DNA of 21,487 bases from a virus (IMGVR_UViG_3300044655_001207:1-21487); one strand, 5' to 3'; positions 1 through 8,523 are shown, numbered from the stretch's first letter. Program-made: numbers and translations. Notes: generated by a model from the sequence alone, not told the origin.

Positions 1-780
1 GATGGAATAAAATTAGAAAAATTTGAATACCATTATAATATCGGTGGATTTAAAACTATATTAAATAGTTTATTAAACATATGGGGATACGATAAGTTTT
101 TATTACCATCTCAAAATAAAGAAAACATAAAATATAATATGATTGCTAAGCTTGGTAGGCCAAAATATGCAAGATTGTATTTTTTAAAAAACATAGAAAA
201 TTACAAATGTGATAATTTTGTATACGCAATAAATAGTGTACATGGTAATACCGAAACATATATAAATCAATTAACAGATGCAGAAACACAAACATACATT
301 AGTATTGGATATAATGAAAATGATTTGGTACCAACAAAAGAATTTGAATCCGAAAGACTAAACCTAAATGGCCCGTTAGTACCAAATGAAGATTTTGAGT
401 CTTTAGCTGAAATAATATTTGAAACAAGATTGCACCATTTGTATTTTAAATTATTTACAGAAAAAACTTTAAAAGGATTTTTAATGAAGAGACCATTTTT
501 ATTAGGTGCACATTTTGGTTCTTTACAGTGCTTAAGGGAATTGGGATTTAAAACATTTGATTTTATTTTTGATGAAAGTTATGATTTAATTGAAGATGAG
601 AAAGAAAGAACAAATTTTATAATAGAAGAGTTTAAAAAGTTTAATGATAGAAGTATTGAAGAAAATTATGAAATAATTAAAAAACATGAACACATTTATG
701 AATATAATTTTAATCATTTAATTTATCTTTTAAATAAAAAAGATAAAGAATTTTATAACATAATTAAAAAAGAATTATGA
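1..780 (+). CDS. Conserved phage protein of unknown function, 5' end outside the window
   Basis: The reading frame is open from base 1, so the Met codon at 139 is internal and 46 further residues precede it; the true start lies upstream of the window. The visible part is 259 codons ending in TGA. The region around residues 158-200 (counted from base 1) contains RPFLLGAHFGSLQCLRELGF followed by KTFDFIFDESYD and a charged helix. This GF-x-TF-DESYD-x-x-x-D-x-x-x-R pattern is one I associate with uncharacterised proteins of large tailed phages and some giant viruses; no function is established that I know of. No signal peptide or membrane segment is visible. The stop overlaps the next start (ATGA), indicating translational coupling. 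Its place before an SGNH-like gene and the hub gene suggests a role in virion or surface modification, but that is only context. Confidence 0.8.
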   Translation, partial: DGIKLEKFEYHYNIGGFKTILNSLLNIWGYDKFLLPSQNKENIKYNMIAKLGRPKYARLYFLKNIENYKCDNFVYAINSVHGNTETYINQLTDAETQTYISIGYNENDLVPTKEFESERLNLNGPLVPNEDFESLAEIIFETRLHHLYFKLFTEKTLKGFLMKRPFLLGAHFGSLQCLRELGFKTFDFIFDESYDLIEDEKERTNFIIEEFKKFNDRSIEENYEIIKKHEHIYEYNFNHLIYLLNKKDKEFYNIIKKEL

Positions 781-1553
781 TTTTACATGCATACGGATGT
801 AGTTGGACAGAGGGTGAAGGTGTAGATATAACGATTGAAAATACACTATCCGATAAAGCAGAAAAAAATACATTTAGAAATAAATTTGCATGGCCTGCAT
901 TGTTGAGTGAAAAATTAAATTCCAATTACATAAATAATGGTATTTCTGGAAACAACAATAATAACATATTTAATAAAATTGTAGAAGATATACAATTAAA
1001 TAAAATTTCAAAAGATGATTTGGTTATTATAATGTGGTCATCTTCTCTAAGAGATAACGTTCCGTTCTTGCCAAATAATGAATGGGTAAGTTGGTCTGTA
1101 AAACATTTGATAGAGTCCCCAAATAAATTTAAAGATTCGTATAAGAGTGATAACAAAACATATAATTCATTTTTATCATCTTATAAAGATTTTTTTTTAT
1201 TAAATGTTTTTAATCAAAACTATTATAACATTGTAAATCAAAATTATATAATTTTTTTACAAAAACTATTAGAGTTTTATGAAATAAAATATTTGATGTG
1301 TGATGCATTTGAACCAATGGTTATAAACTTAGATAAAAAAGATGATATAACAAATATTATAAATAAATCGACCTATTGGGGATTTAATAAAAAAACAATT
1401 AGAGATTTATTGAATGATACAAATCGTTTAGATATATGGGAACATCAAGATACCACATTTAAAACAAGAGCAACCCAGCATCCCAATAAAGATGGGTACA
1501 GACTGATAAGTCAAGAACTTTATAATTATATAGTAAAGAACAACATAACATAA
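777..1553 (+). CDS. SGNH/GDSL-like hydrolase
   Basis: A 258-residue protein with the blocks of the SGNH hydrolase fold in order. Block I is AYGCSWTEGEG (residues 5-15) with Ser9 as candidate nucleophile. A Gly/Asn block, NNGISGNNNN (53-62), supplies oxyanion-hole-type residues. A hydrophobic strand ends in DLVIIMWSSS (81-90). A C-terminal HPNKDGY (235-241) has His235 as candidate catalytic base. The canonical block III GxND is not obvious, as WSSS replaces it, so activity is inferred rather than certain. Family members are esterases or lipases, often removing acyl or acetyl groups from carbohydrates. In a phage tail cluster this could mean deacetylation of a surface glycan, or modification of the phage's own glycans. 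It overlaps its neighbours by ATGA (777-780) and TAATG (1553), so it is translated within the operon. Confidence 0.72.
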   Translation: MILHAYGCSWTEGEGVDITIENTLSDKAEKNTFRNKFAWPALLSEKLNSNYINNGISGNNNNNIFNKIVEDIQLNKISKDDLVIIMWSSSLRDNVPFLPNNEWVSWSVKHLIESPNKFKDSYKSDNKTYNSFLSSYKDFFLLNVFNQNYYNIVNQNYIIFLQKLLEFYEIKYLMCDAFEPMVINLDKKDDITNIINKSTYWGFNKKTIRDLLNDTNRLDIWEHQDTTFKTRATQHPNKDGYRLISQELYNYIVKNNIT

Positions 1554-1957
1554 TGGCAAACGAATTTCAATTATTTGATGGTAAAAATTTATCATCATTA
1601 TTTAAAGATATATACGATAATCAACAAGTTAAAAAGAAAAATATTTCCGAATTGATTGAGTCGTTGAGAAAACTAATTAAAAATGTAGGTGAAGCAACAG
1701 TTATTGCACCTATTATAAAGGATTTAATTGAGGTATCGGTTAAAAACGATGACCACTTAATTAAACTTGCAACAATTGCACAAAGACTCGCTGCTGCAGA
1801 AGCCAAAGGTATTGGTGAAGATGGTTGGTTAAGCGAACATGAAAAAACACAATTACTACAAGATATGGAAGATACTATCAATGCAGTAGAAGAAAAAACA
1901 AAAGAAAAAATGGGTGATTTAGAAATTGAAATTGAAGAAATTAAAACTAAATTATAA
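1553..1957 (+). CDS. Small helical phage protein, probably virion-associated
   Basis: A 134-residue, almost entirely helical, charged protein. The N-terminus reads FQLFDGKNLSSLFKDIYDNQ. A central hydrophobic helix follows (NVGEATVIAPIIKDLIEVSVKNDDHLIKLATIAQRL, about 45-84), and the C-terminal 40 residues are Glu/Lys-rich with coiled-coil character. I recall the FDGKNLS...FKDIY opening from uncharacterised structural-cluster proteins of marine T4-like phages, but no function is known to me. It starts on the TAATG overlap with the SGNH gene, and its own stop overlaps the hub gene by one base. A small tail or baseplate assembly factor is plausible from position only. No membrane segment or signal peptide is visible. 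Confidence 0.75.
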   Translation: MANEFQLFDGKNLSSLFKDIYDNQQVKKKNISELIESLRKLIKNVGEATVIAPIIKDLIEVSVKNDDHLIKLATIAQRLAAAEAKGIGEDGWLSEHEKTQLLQDMEDTINAVEEKTKEKMGDLEIEIEEIKTKL

Positions 1958-3168
1958 TGACAGATGTAAAATCATTTTTAGCAATAGTAAATAATGTGTA
2001 TCCAACCAACACTTCTTTCTTAAAAAAAGATAAAGAAGATATGGTAGATGTATATAATGATAATGATAATTTTACAGAAACCGATTCTAGAATGTATGGT
2101 GCAATAACATATGAATTTGAAGATAGTTTTGAAATAGAAGATTATGCATTCCCATTTGATAAAAATAATTTTACATTTCCAATTAAAGGTGAAACTGTAG
2201 TTATTATGAAAATGTTTAATCAAACTTTTTGGTTACCATATACAAATACTCCCTATTCAAATTATAGAAGAGATTCTATAACATATAAAGCAACTAGACC
2301 GGCCGATACAACAGGTGCAGGTAAATCGGCAAAATCATATACAGAAAAAACTAAAACCGGTGGAACAACATCTACTCCCGATAATAAAAAACCAGAAATT
2401 GGATATATCATTAAAGAAAAAGTTAAATTTCTAAAACCAAAACAAGGTGATACTATCATTAGTGGTAGAGTTGGTAATACTATTCGTTTTAGTGAGTTTC
2501 ATTTAACTGATGATAATAAAACATCATCACCATCAATACTCATTCGTAATAAACAAAACTCAGAATTGGATTCTCAAAAAATCGGTGAAATGGTTGATGA
2601 AGATATAAACAAAGATGGAACATCGGTTTATATGACATCTGGTAAAGTAAAAGTACCATTTGTAGAAACTATTAAAAAAACAAAAATTGGATTTAAAGAC
2701 TATCCATCATCCGATAAATTAAAAGGTGACCAGTTATTTGTTAATTCGGATAGAATAATTCTTTCTGCAAAAGCTAGTGAATTTATTATTTTTGGTAAAG
2801 GAAATACAGGTATTATAACGGATGGTAATTTTTCAATAGATGCGGAAAAAGAAATATACATACATAATAATAAAAATGTAACAATTCATTCCGAAGGGGC
2901 TAATCAAATATTTCTTAATTCGGAGAATGGTAAAATATTCTTAGGTAAAGATAAAGGTGCAGGGGATGCTGGTGCACCCGTTCAAAAAATGGTATTGGGT
3001 GGTGAATTGATTAAATTACTTAGTGAATTGATAGATGCAATAAATAGACAAATATATGCAACACCAGTTGGCCCTACATTTCAAGGCCCTTCTAATAGAT
3101 TTGAATTTGACATAATTAAGTCCAAATTAAAGGATATGTTATCATCTAATAATTTCTTAAGTAAGTAA
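1957..3168 (+). CDS. Baseplate hub / central spike protein (gp5-like OB-fold, no lysozyme)
   Basis: A 403-residue protein with three parts. Residues about 45-100 form a beta-rich N-terminal part (YGAITYEFEDSF, FPIKGETVVIMKMFNQTFWLPY) typical of the OB-fold hub domain of gp5/VgrG-type proteins. A Thr/Lys/Gly linker (about 112-148) is followed by a conserved block with GDTIISGRVGNTIRFS (165-179) and SPSILIRN (191-198), which recurs in phage baseplate hub proteins. Residues 257-330 have short repeating beta strands (SDRIILSAKASEFIIFG, NFSIDAEKEIYIHNNKNVTI), consistent with a trimeric spike beta-helix. T4 gp5 carries a lysozyme domain in its middle; none is visible here, so cell-wall digestion must be done elsewhere or is not needed. 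The C-terminal helix (about 380-403) resembles tails of other phage hub proteins. It lies two genes after the SGNH protein and starts on a TAATG overlap. Confidence 0.75.
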   Translation: MTDVKSFLAIVNNVYPTNTSFLKKDKEDMVDVYNDNDNFTETDSRMYGAITYEFEDSFEIEDYAFPFDKNNFTFPIKGETVVIMKMFNQTFWLPYTNTPYSNYRRDSITYKATRPADTTGAGKSAKSYTEKTKTGGTTSTPDNKKPEIGYIIKEKVKFLKPKQGDTIISGRVGNTIRFSEFHLTDDNKTSSPSILIRNKQNSELDSQKIGEMVDEDINKDGTSVYMTSGKVKVPFVETIKKTKIGFKDYPSSDKLKGDQLFVNSDRIILSAKASEFIIFGKGNTGIITDGNFSIDAEKEIYIHNNKNVTIHSEGANQIFLNSENGKIFLGKDKGAGDAGAPVQKMVLGGELIKLLSELIDAINRQIYATPVGPTFQGPSNRFEFDIIKSKLKDMLSSNNFLSK

Positions 3169-3169
3169 T

Positions 3170-4423
3170 ATGTCTTGGTTAATATTTAAAAAGAATATTT
3201 TAGAATCAATGATTTTCGGCCGATTTGCAAATGATACGGAAGGGTTTGCAGATTTCTATGCCAATGAATATGACCAATGTATAAAGAGAGGTGGTGATAC
3301 TATATACGGAGTTCCTGTTGTTAATGGAAATGTAAAGGGCATGTCCGATGTTATCAAAAATGCAATGAAAAAAGGACAAGAAAGTGATGGTGAGAATTTT
3401 AATATATTAGAAGAAATTTATCCAGCAGCATTTGATGCATACTGGTTGGGAGGTGAAATGGCACCTATACCAAATCCTTTATTAAAACCATTGGGTTGGG
3501 CATCTACTGTACCTGCACCCGGCACAATTCAAAACATCGGCCCTAATCCAACATCACTTGCAGCATCCGCAGCTAAAAATAAAGCAGAAGTTGAAGCATT
3601 GAAACTATTAGAGGATGAACTTAAAAAACAATCCGTTACTATTCCAGGTATCCCACCTTTACCACCGATTACAATTCCTGTATACGAAACCGCTTTAAAG
3701 ATAATAAACAAAGAAGTAGTTGCCCCGGATATTAAAAATAATCCAATAGTTAAAAGTGCAATTGAAATAATTAAAAAGTTAAAAGAAGCCAAAAAGAAAA
3801 AACCTGCAATTGGAAGTCAAATCAAAAAGGCCATAAAGTTTCCCTTTCCAAAATTACCAAGTAAAAAGAAATTGAAAGAGGAAGCTAAAGAGAAATTGAT
3901 AGAACAGGCCGTTGAAGAAATAAAAAAACAAATAATACCACCCATTGAAGAACAGATATTACAACCATTTATTCTTCCAATAGTTGCTGCAATTGAACTT
4001 GCAAAAAATAGTATTCCAAAACCATTACCTACAAAAGAACAAGTTGTAAAGTATGTTAAAGATACTGCAGAGGGGTTGGTACCTGAGATAGATTTATCAT
4101 TATATGTTTCTATCCCAAAAATTCCAAATATAAAGGAAATAAAAAAACAAATAGAAGAACAAATACCAACCAAAGAAGAATTGAGAGAATTGGCCTTACA
4201 ACTTATATTAGATAGATTACCAATTATACCGAATATATGGTTTACATTACCAAGTTATGTTTTCACATATCCAACAAATGCATTTGCAGACCCATTTGTG
4301 AATTTAGCTAAGTTTCATTTATTGGGAACATCGGGTAATATGGTAGTTTTGGCTCAATACCCGACACCTGCTCCACCAGCTCCTGCAATATTAAATTGGA
4401 CAGGTTATAAAGTTATTGGATAA
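3170..4423 (+). CDS. Pro/Lys-rich virion structural protein
   Basis: A 417-residue protein starting one base after the hub stop codon. The N-terminal ~70 residues (FYANEYDQCIKRGGDTIYGV, VVNGNVKGM) form a compact region I have seen in structural clusters of T4-like phages. The middle (130-340) alternates Lys/Glu-rich amphipathic helices with proline-rich turns such as IPGIPPLPPITIP (158-170). A short motif, (L/I)P(S/T)K followed by a helix, recurs at about residues 229, 286 and 332. The C-terminus (350-417) is hydrophobic and Pro/Ala-rich (PTPAPPAPAI) and ends in WTGYKVIG. No enzymatic motif is visible. The layout suggests an elongated structural component next to the hub, perhaps spike-binding or tape-measure-like, though it is too short for a tape measure. 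Function unknown. Confidence 0.7.
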   Translation: MSWLIFKKNILESMIFGRFANDTEGFADFYANEYDQCIKRGGDTIYGVPVVNGNVKGMSDVIKNAMKKGQESDGENFNILEEIYPAAFDAYWLGGEMAPIPNPLLKPLGWASTVPAPGTIQNIGPNPTSLAASAAKNKAEVEALKLLEDELKKQSVTIPGIPPLPPITIPVYETALKIINKEVVAPDIKNNPIVKSAIEIIKKLKEAKKKKPAIGSQIKKAIKFPFPKLPSKKKLKEEAKEKLIEQAVEEIKKQIIPPIEEQILQPFILPIVAAIELAKNSIPKPLPTKEQVVKYVKDTAEGLVPEIDLSLYVSIPKIPNIKEIKKQIEEQIPTKEELRELALQLILDRLPIIPNIWFTLPSYVFTYPTNAFADPFVNLAKFHLLGTSGNMVVLAQYPTPAPPAPAILNWTGYKVIG

Positions 4424-4436
4424 ATTATTAAATCAA

Positions 4437-4445
4437 ATATTTATT
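4437..4445 (+). promoter_or_regulatory. Candidate phage promoter box ATATTTATT
   Basis: The 47-base gap between the Pro/Lys-rich gene and the next gene contains ATATTTATT, 25 bases before the ATG at 4471. The same box (ATATTTATA) occurs in four other gaps of this window. Here it overlaps CAAATATTT (4434-4442), one half of the dyad found at 19756 and 20349. No TTG element lies at the 20-base spacing (a TTG at 4416-4418 is 17-18 bases upstream). A promoter role is inferred from recurrence only. Confidence 0.4.
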
Positions 4446-4470
4446 ACTAAACATATACAAAACAATTATT

Positions 4471-4983
4471 ATGAAATCAGAAATTTTATTAACTTTAATT
4501 AAAGAAGTTGTTAAAAACGAAGTTAAGTTACAAGTAAAAGAAGAACTTGTTAAACTTATAAAATCTGGTGCAGTTACATTAAACTCACAAAAGAAAACAT
4601 CTACTCCATCATTGAGAGAGATGACGGAAGTTACACCTACACCGGTTAAAAGACAACAACCTGCATATGAGCAGCCAATTCAAGTCCCAAATAGACCACA
4701 AAAAGAATTTTCAAAAGACCCAATGATAAATGAGATTTTGAATATGACTCAACCATTTACATCTGCACAAAGAGTAGAAGGTGGACAAGGTGGAGGAAGT
4801 GTATTGGATATGATTAAACCAACTATGCAAATGGATGAAGATTGGAACACAATGGATTTTAGAGAAACAAATGTTCCTCAAAATATTCCACAACAATTTG
4901 AATCAACGGGTGATGGGTTACAAGATGCTACAATAAAAGCATTGACGAGAGATTATTCAGAATTAGTAAAGAGATTTAAATAA
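4471..4983 (+). CDS. Unknown phage protein, helical N-terminus and disordered Pro/Gln-rich middle
   Basis: A 170-residue protein. Residues 1-33 are a charged amphipathic helix (LLTLIKEVVKNEVKLQVKEE). Residues 40-90 are Pro/Gln/Lys-rich and probably disordered (KRQQPAYEQPIQVPNRPQKE). A Gly-rich stretch (VEGGQGGGSVLDMI, about 103-116) follows, and the C-terminal segment DATIKALTRDYSELVKRFK (152-170) is again helical. Two short helices joined by a flexible linker fit an assembly chaperone, connector or scaffold component better than an enzyme. It begins a new transcription unit or sub-unit: it is preceded by a 47-base gap with an ATATTTATT box. It ends on TAATG, shared with the gp25-like gene. 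I do not recognise a named family. Confidence 0.72.
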   Translation: MKSEILLTLIKEVVKNEVKLQVKEELVKLIKSGAVTLNSQKKTSTPSLREMTEVTPTPVKRQQPAYEQPIQVPNRPQKEFSKDPMINEILNMTQPFTSAQRVEGGQGGGSVLDMIKPTMQMDEDWNTMDFRETNVPQNIPQQFESTGDGLQDATIKALTRDYSELVKRFK

Positions 4984-5420
4984 TGGCAATAGAGCTTGGT
5001 AAAGTTAATGTAACCGATTTAACTCAAAATGACTATAAAATACTTGGAATTGGAATAAATAAAAGTTCCGATACAGGTGGTATATTTGCAGTTAATTATA
5101 CAACATTGACACAGGCTAAGGATTCATTAAAAAATCTAATACTAACCAGAAAGGGTGAAAGAATAATGGAACCTGAATTCGGATGTGATATTTGGAAATT
5201 GTTATTTGAACAAATAAGTCCTGATGTAATTAATAATAAAATTGAATCTACTATCTTAGATGCTGTATCCATTTGGATGCCATATATAACAATAGACAAT
5301 ATTATATTTGATTATGATGATAACGATATAGATAATAATAAAATAGTTTTGGATATAAAATTTTCATTATCTTCAAATAGAAATTTATCCGAAACGATTG
5401 AAATAAATGTAAATAATTAA
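4983..5420 (+). CDS. Baseplate wedge protein, gp25-like (GPW/gp25 family)
   Basis: A 145-residue protein, close in length to T4 gp25 (132 residues). The diagnostic core lies at residues 52-76: LILTRKGERIMEPEFGCDIW followed by KLLFE, which matches the family pattern of LLT-x-x-GER-x-x-P-x-FG and a helix. The usual EPR of the core reads EPE here. The N-terminal ~35 residues are an extension with little structure, and the C-terminus is beta-rich (NKIVLDIKFSLSSN). In contractile tails gp25 binds gp6 and helps start sheath polymerisation at the baseplate wedge. It starts on TAATG with the preceding gene and is followed three bases later by the gp6-like gene, the same pairing found in T4-like baseplate clusters. 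Confidence 0.93.
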   Translation: MAIELGKVNVTDLTQNDYKILGIGINKSSDTGGIFAVNYTTLTQAKDSLKNLILTRKGERIMEPEFGCDIWKLLFEQISPDVINNKIESTILDAVSIWMPYITIDNIIFDYDDNDIDNNKIVLDIKFSLSSNRNLSETIEINVNN

Positions 5421-5423
5421 TAA

Positions 5424-7427
5424 ATGGCCATTAAACCTTTAAACAATATAGGTGGAAAAAATTTATCGTATGTCGGTAAAGATTTTGAAACATTAAAACA
5501 AAATCTTGTTGATTTTACAAAAACATATTTTCCAAACTCATATTCCGACTTCTCCGAAGCTTCACCTGGAACAATATTCATAGACCAGGCAGCTGCCATT
5601 GGTGATATGTTATCATTTTACCAAGATGTTCAATTAAAAGAATCGATGTTGGCACATGCAACAGAGAAAAAGAATATTGTGTCAATTGCACAATCTATGG
5701 GATATAAACCAAAAGTTACATCCCCTGCAGTTTGTGAAGTGACTATTTATCAATTAGTTCCAGATGATGGTACTGGTATACCCGATGATAGATATTTTTT
5801 GAGAATTAAAGATGGTATGGAGATAGAATCGACCTCTAATTCTTCTATAATATTTAGAACAACAGACGCAGTTGACTTTACAATATCAGCAAGTAGAGAG
5901 GTAGAAGTTTACGAAAGATTGAACACAGGAGTTCCTTCAAAATATTTGATAAGTAAAAAAGTAAAAGCAATTTCTGCACAAGAAGTATCAACAACTATCA
6001 CAATGGGTTCAGATACGGATTACCCAAGTATAACTTTATCAGATTCAAACATTATACAAATCATATCGGTAATAGATGATGATAACAACACATATTATGA
6101 AGTTCCTTATTTAGCACAAGAAAGTGTTTTTGTTGAAAAACCAAATACACAATATAATAGTGACCAATATTTACAATCAGGAGAAGTTCCGTATATATTA
6201 GAAGTACAAAAAGTACCTAGAAGATTTTCAGTTAAAGTAAATTCGGATAATACAATGGATTTACAATTTGGTAGTGGTGATACAAATTTATCGGATGAAA
6301 GCATTTTACCAAATACAAAAAATGTTGGATTGGGTTTAGGAAATTCAATACAAAGATTAAATCAAGGAATTGACCCATCAAATTTTTTGAAAACTAATAC
6401 ATTCGGAATAGCACCTGCAGGAAGAACTTTAACTATAAAATATTTAGTCGGTGGTGGTGTTACATCAAATATAAATCAAAACGATTTAACTAAAATTAGA
6501 AAAATAGAATTTGACGATGATTTACTATCAATTCCTACCGAACTATTAGCATCTTATAATGATACCAAGTCCTCAATAGCCGTTGAGAATCTAATTGCAG
6601 CTACTGGTGGAAGAGGAAGTGAATCAATCGAAGAAATTAGACAAAATGCATTGGCAACATTTGGTTCTCAAAACAGAGCAGTGACCAGACAAGATTATAT
6701 CGTAAGAGCATTATCGATGCCGGAAAGATATGGTAGTGTTGCTAAAGTATATGTAAGTCCGGATGGTGAAATTGATAATAATTCTCCTGCATCGATACTT
6801 GCAAATCCTAAAAATATTGCAGAATTTACTAATTTGGTAGATTCAATCAAAGGATTACCAAAACAAGATATACAAAAAGAATTGGTTAAATATCTTACTC
6901 AAAAGAAAACAAATATAGCAGAGGTAAACAATCCATTTGCAATCAATATGTATATTTTGGGATATGATGAGAATAAAAAATTAACAAACTTAAATTCTGC
7001 CATAAAAGAAAATCTTAAAACATATTTAGGTGAATATAGAATGATTACGGATGCAGTTAATATGATTGATGGATTTATTGTAAACATTGGAGTTGATTTT
7101 GAAATAATTTGTTATTCTAATTATAACAAAAGAGAAATTGTTACTCAATGTTTAACCGAATTACAATCTCATTTTGATATAGATAATTGGACATTTAATA
7201 AACCAATAAACATTTCGGAAATAGAATTAATTCTTGCAAATGTAGAGGGAGTTATGAGTGTACCATCCGTAAAAATTTCAAATCTATGTGGTGTTGACGG
7301 AAACTATTCACCCAATAGATATAATATAGATGAAGCAACTAAAGGTAAGATTGTCTATCCTTCTTTAGACCCATGTATATTTGAAGTTAAATTTCCTAAC
7401 AAAGACATCAAAGGGAGGGCAATATAA
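5424..7427 (+). CDS. Baseplate wedge protein, gp6-like (baseplate J family)
   Basis: A 667-residue protein, nearly the same length as T4 gp6 (660). The N-terminal block, residues 15-96, has the expected pattern: YVGKDFETLKQNLVDFTKTY, then DFSEASPGTIFIDQAAAIGD, a helix with FYQDVQLKESML, and NIVSIAQSMGYKPK. The middle is beta-rich and includes RFSVKVNSDNTMDLQFGSGD. The segment GRGSESIEEIRQNALATFGSQNRAVTRQDYIV (about 393-424) is the conserved turn-and-helix of baseplate J/gp6 proteins. The C-terminal part (about 480-667) is the gp6 dimerisation-type region. The protein forms the ring that joins wedges into the hexagonal baseplate. It follows the gp25-like gene by three bases, and its last codons carry the ribosome-binding site of the next gene. 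Confidence 0.92.
   Translation: MAIKPLNNIGGKNLSYVGKDFETLKQNLVDFTKTYFPNSYSDFSEASPGTIFIDQAAAIGDMLSFYQDVQLKESMLAHATEKKNIVSIAQSMGYKPKVTSPAVCEVTIYQLVPDDGTGIPDDRYFLRIKDGMEIESTSNSSIIFRTTDAVDFTISASREVEVYERLNTGVPSKYLISKKVKAISAQEVSTTITMGSDTDYPSITLSDSNIIQIISVIDDDNNTYYEVPYLAQESVFVEKPNTQYNSDQYLQSGEVPYILEVQKVPRRFSVKVNSDNTMDLQFGSGDTNLSDESILPNTKNVGLGLGNSIQRLNQGIDPSNFLKTNTFGIAPAGRTLTIKYLVGGGVTSNINQNDLTKIRKIEFDDDLLSIPTELLASYNDTKSSIAVENLIAATGGRGSESIEEIRQNALATFGSQNRAVTRQDYIVRALSMPERYGSVAKVYVSPDGEIDNNSPASILANPKNIAEFTNLVDSIKGLPKQDIQKELVKYLTQKKTNIAEVNNPFAINMYILGYDENKKLTNLNSAIKENLKTYLGEYRMITDAVNMIDGFIVNIGVDFEIICYSNYNKREIVTQCLTELQSHFDIDNWTFNKPINISEIELILANVEGVMSVPSVKISNLCGVDGNYSPNRYNIDEATKGKIVYPSLDPCIFEVKFPNKDIKGRAI
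7412..7418 (+). promoter_or_regulatory. Strong Shine-Dalgarno site AGGGAGG
   Basis: AGGGAGG lies 8 bases before the ATG at 7427, inside the last codons of the gp6-like gene. It is the only clear purine-rich Shine-Dalgarno sequence I found before any start in this window; the other starts have A/T-rich leaders or stop/start overlaps. This start also has a TAATG overlap, so reinitiation and direct ribosome binding may both operate, which fits a high-copy structural protein. Confidence 0.6.
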
Positions 7428-8521
7428 TGCATAAATTTTTCACATCATCATTTGACGCAAGTATATATCTTCAACAACCTGAACAAAACGCAGGTAGGGA
7501 TGAGATATTAGAAGTAGGTAAACTTTATTATGGTTCTACTATGGATATAGCTAGAACTTTAATTAAATTTAATACAACACAAATTTCACAATCAATTGTA
7601 GAAAGTATAGGAACAGGAAGTTATTCTGTTTTTTTAAATCTTAAATCTGCAAATTCCGAAGAAATACCTTTAGAATATACATTATATGCAAATGCTGTAT
7701 CTGGAAGTTGGAAAATGGGAACTGGTACTAAATTTGACAACATAACATCGGATGGTGTAAGTTGGTATTATTTGAATGGTTCTTCGAAGTGGCAAGACAT
7801 ATCAGGTTCCTATCCTGCTCAAACGGATACATCTTCTATATTAAATGGTGGTGGTGGTTTATGGTATAGTGCATCAATTGCATCACAATCATTCAGTAAT
7901 GAACCAGATGATATTAGAATGGATGTAACAAATATTGTAAAACTATGGATTAGTGGTTCAAATAGATTAACCAATGATGGTATCATATTACACCACCACA
8001 CATCGGCATCATTATATACTGATACAACGGACTATGGTGTATTAAAATTCTTTTCTAAGGAAACAAGTACAATATATGAACCTAAATTAGAATTAGTTTG
8101 GGACGATAGTTTATTTACAACAGGAAGTTTAACACCTGTAACCGGTTCTGCAGAAGATGGTTATAAAGTAGTAGTTACAAATCTTAAAAGAGAATATCCT
8201 TCAAACTCTAAAGTAAAAATAAGAGTTAAAGGTAGAGATATGTATCCTTTAAAAACATTTACAACCGGGTCTTTTGCATACGACCAATCAAAATATCTAC
8301 CATCAGGTTCGGTTTACTATCAAATAGAAGATTATGTAACAAACGAAACAATTGTTCCATTTGGAGATTATTCTAAATTAAGTTGTGATAGTACATCAAA
8401 TTATTTTAACTTAGATACATCGACATATCCAATAAATAGAACATACAAATTAAAACTAAAAATAGTTGAAAGTGGTATATCTACTATTATAGATGATAAA
8501 TTAATATTTGAAATAGTATAA
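7427..8521 (+). CDS. Beta-rich tail/baseplate protein with DNRLRE-like domain
   Basis: A 364-residue, Ser/Thr/Gly-rich beta protein. Residues 1-212 resemble the DNRLRE fold found in cell-surface proteins: an opening DASIYLQQPEQN, the strand TLIKFNTTQIS, then DVTNIVKLWISGSNRLTNDG with IILHHH, and a closing strand FFSKETSTIYEPKLELVWDD. Residues about 213-364 look like an Ig-like or fibronectin-like domain (GYKVVVTNLKREY, KVKIRVKGRDMYPL). No catalytic motif is visible. Position immediately after gp25 and gp6 is where T4-like genomes keep wedge proteins gp7 and gp8, but I see no sequence evidence for either. A peripheral baseplate or fibre-base protein, perhaps binding host glycan, is the most reasonable reading. 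Function is inferred. Confidence 0.65.
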   Translation: MHKFFTSSFDASIYLQQPEQNAGRDEILEVGKLYYGSTMDIARTLIKFNTTQISQSIVESIGTGSYSVFLNLKSANSEEIPLEYTLYANAVSGSWKMGTGTKFDNITSDGVSWYYLNGSSKWQDISGSYPAQTDTSSILNGGGGLWYSASIASQSFSNEPDDIRMDVTNIVKLWISGSNRLTNDGIILHHHTSASLYTDTTDYGVLKFFSKETSTIYEPKLELVWDDSLFTTGSLTPVTGSAEDGYKVVVTNLKREYPSNSKVKIRVKGRDMYPLKTFTTGSFAYDQSKYLPSGSVYYQIEDYVTNETIVPFGDYSKLSCDSTSNYFNLDTSTYPINRTYKLKLKIVESGISTIIDDKLIFEIV

Positions 8522-8523
8522 TA

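Noticed and set aside
139-780. A complete gene starting at the ATG at 139
   Set aside because: The same frame is open back to base 1 with protein-like sequence, so the gene is a partial one that enters the window from upstream.
3529-4173. Open frames on the - strand opposite the Pro/Lys-rich gene
   Set aside because: They mirror its Lys/Glu-rich codons as Phe/Ser/Ile-rich protein, have no start context, and run against a fully co-directional operon.
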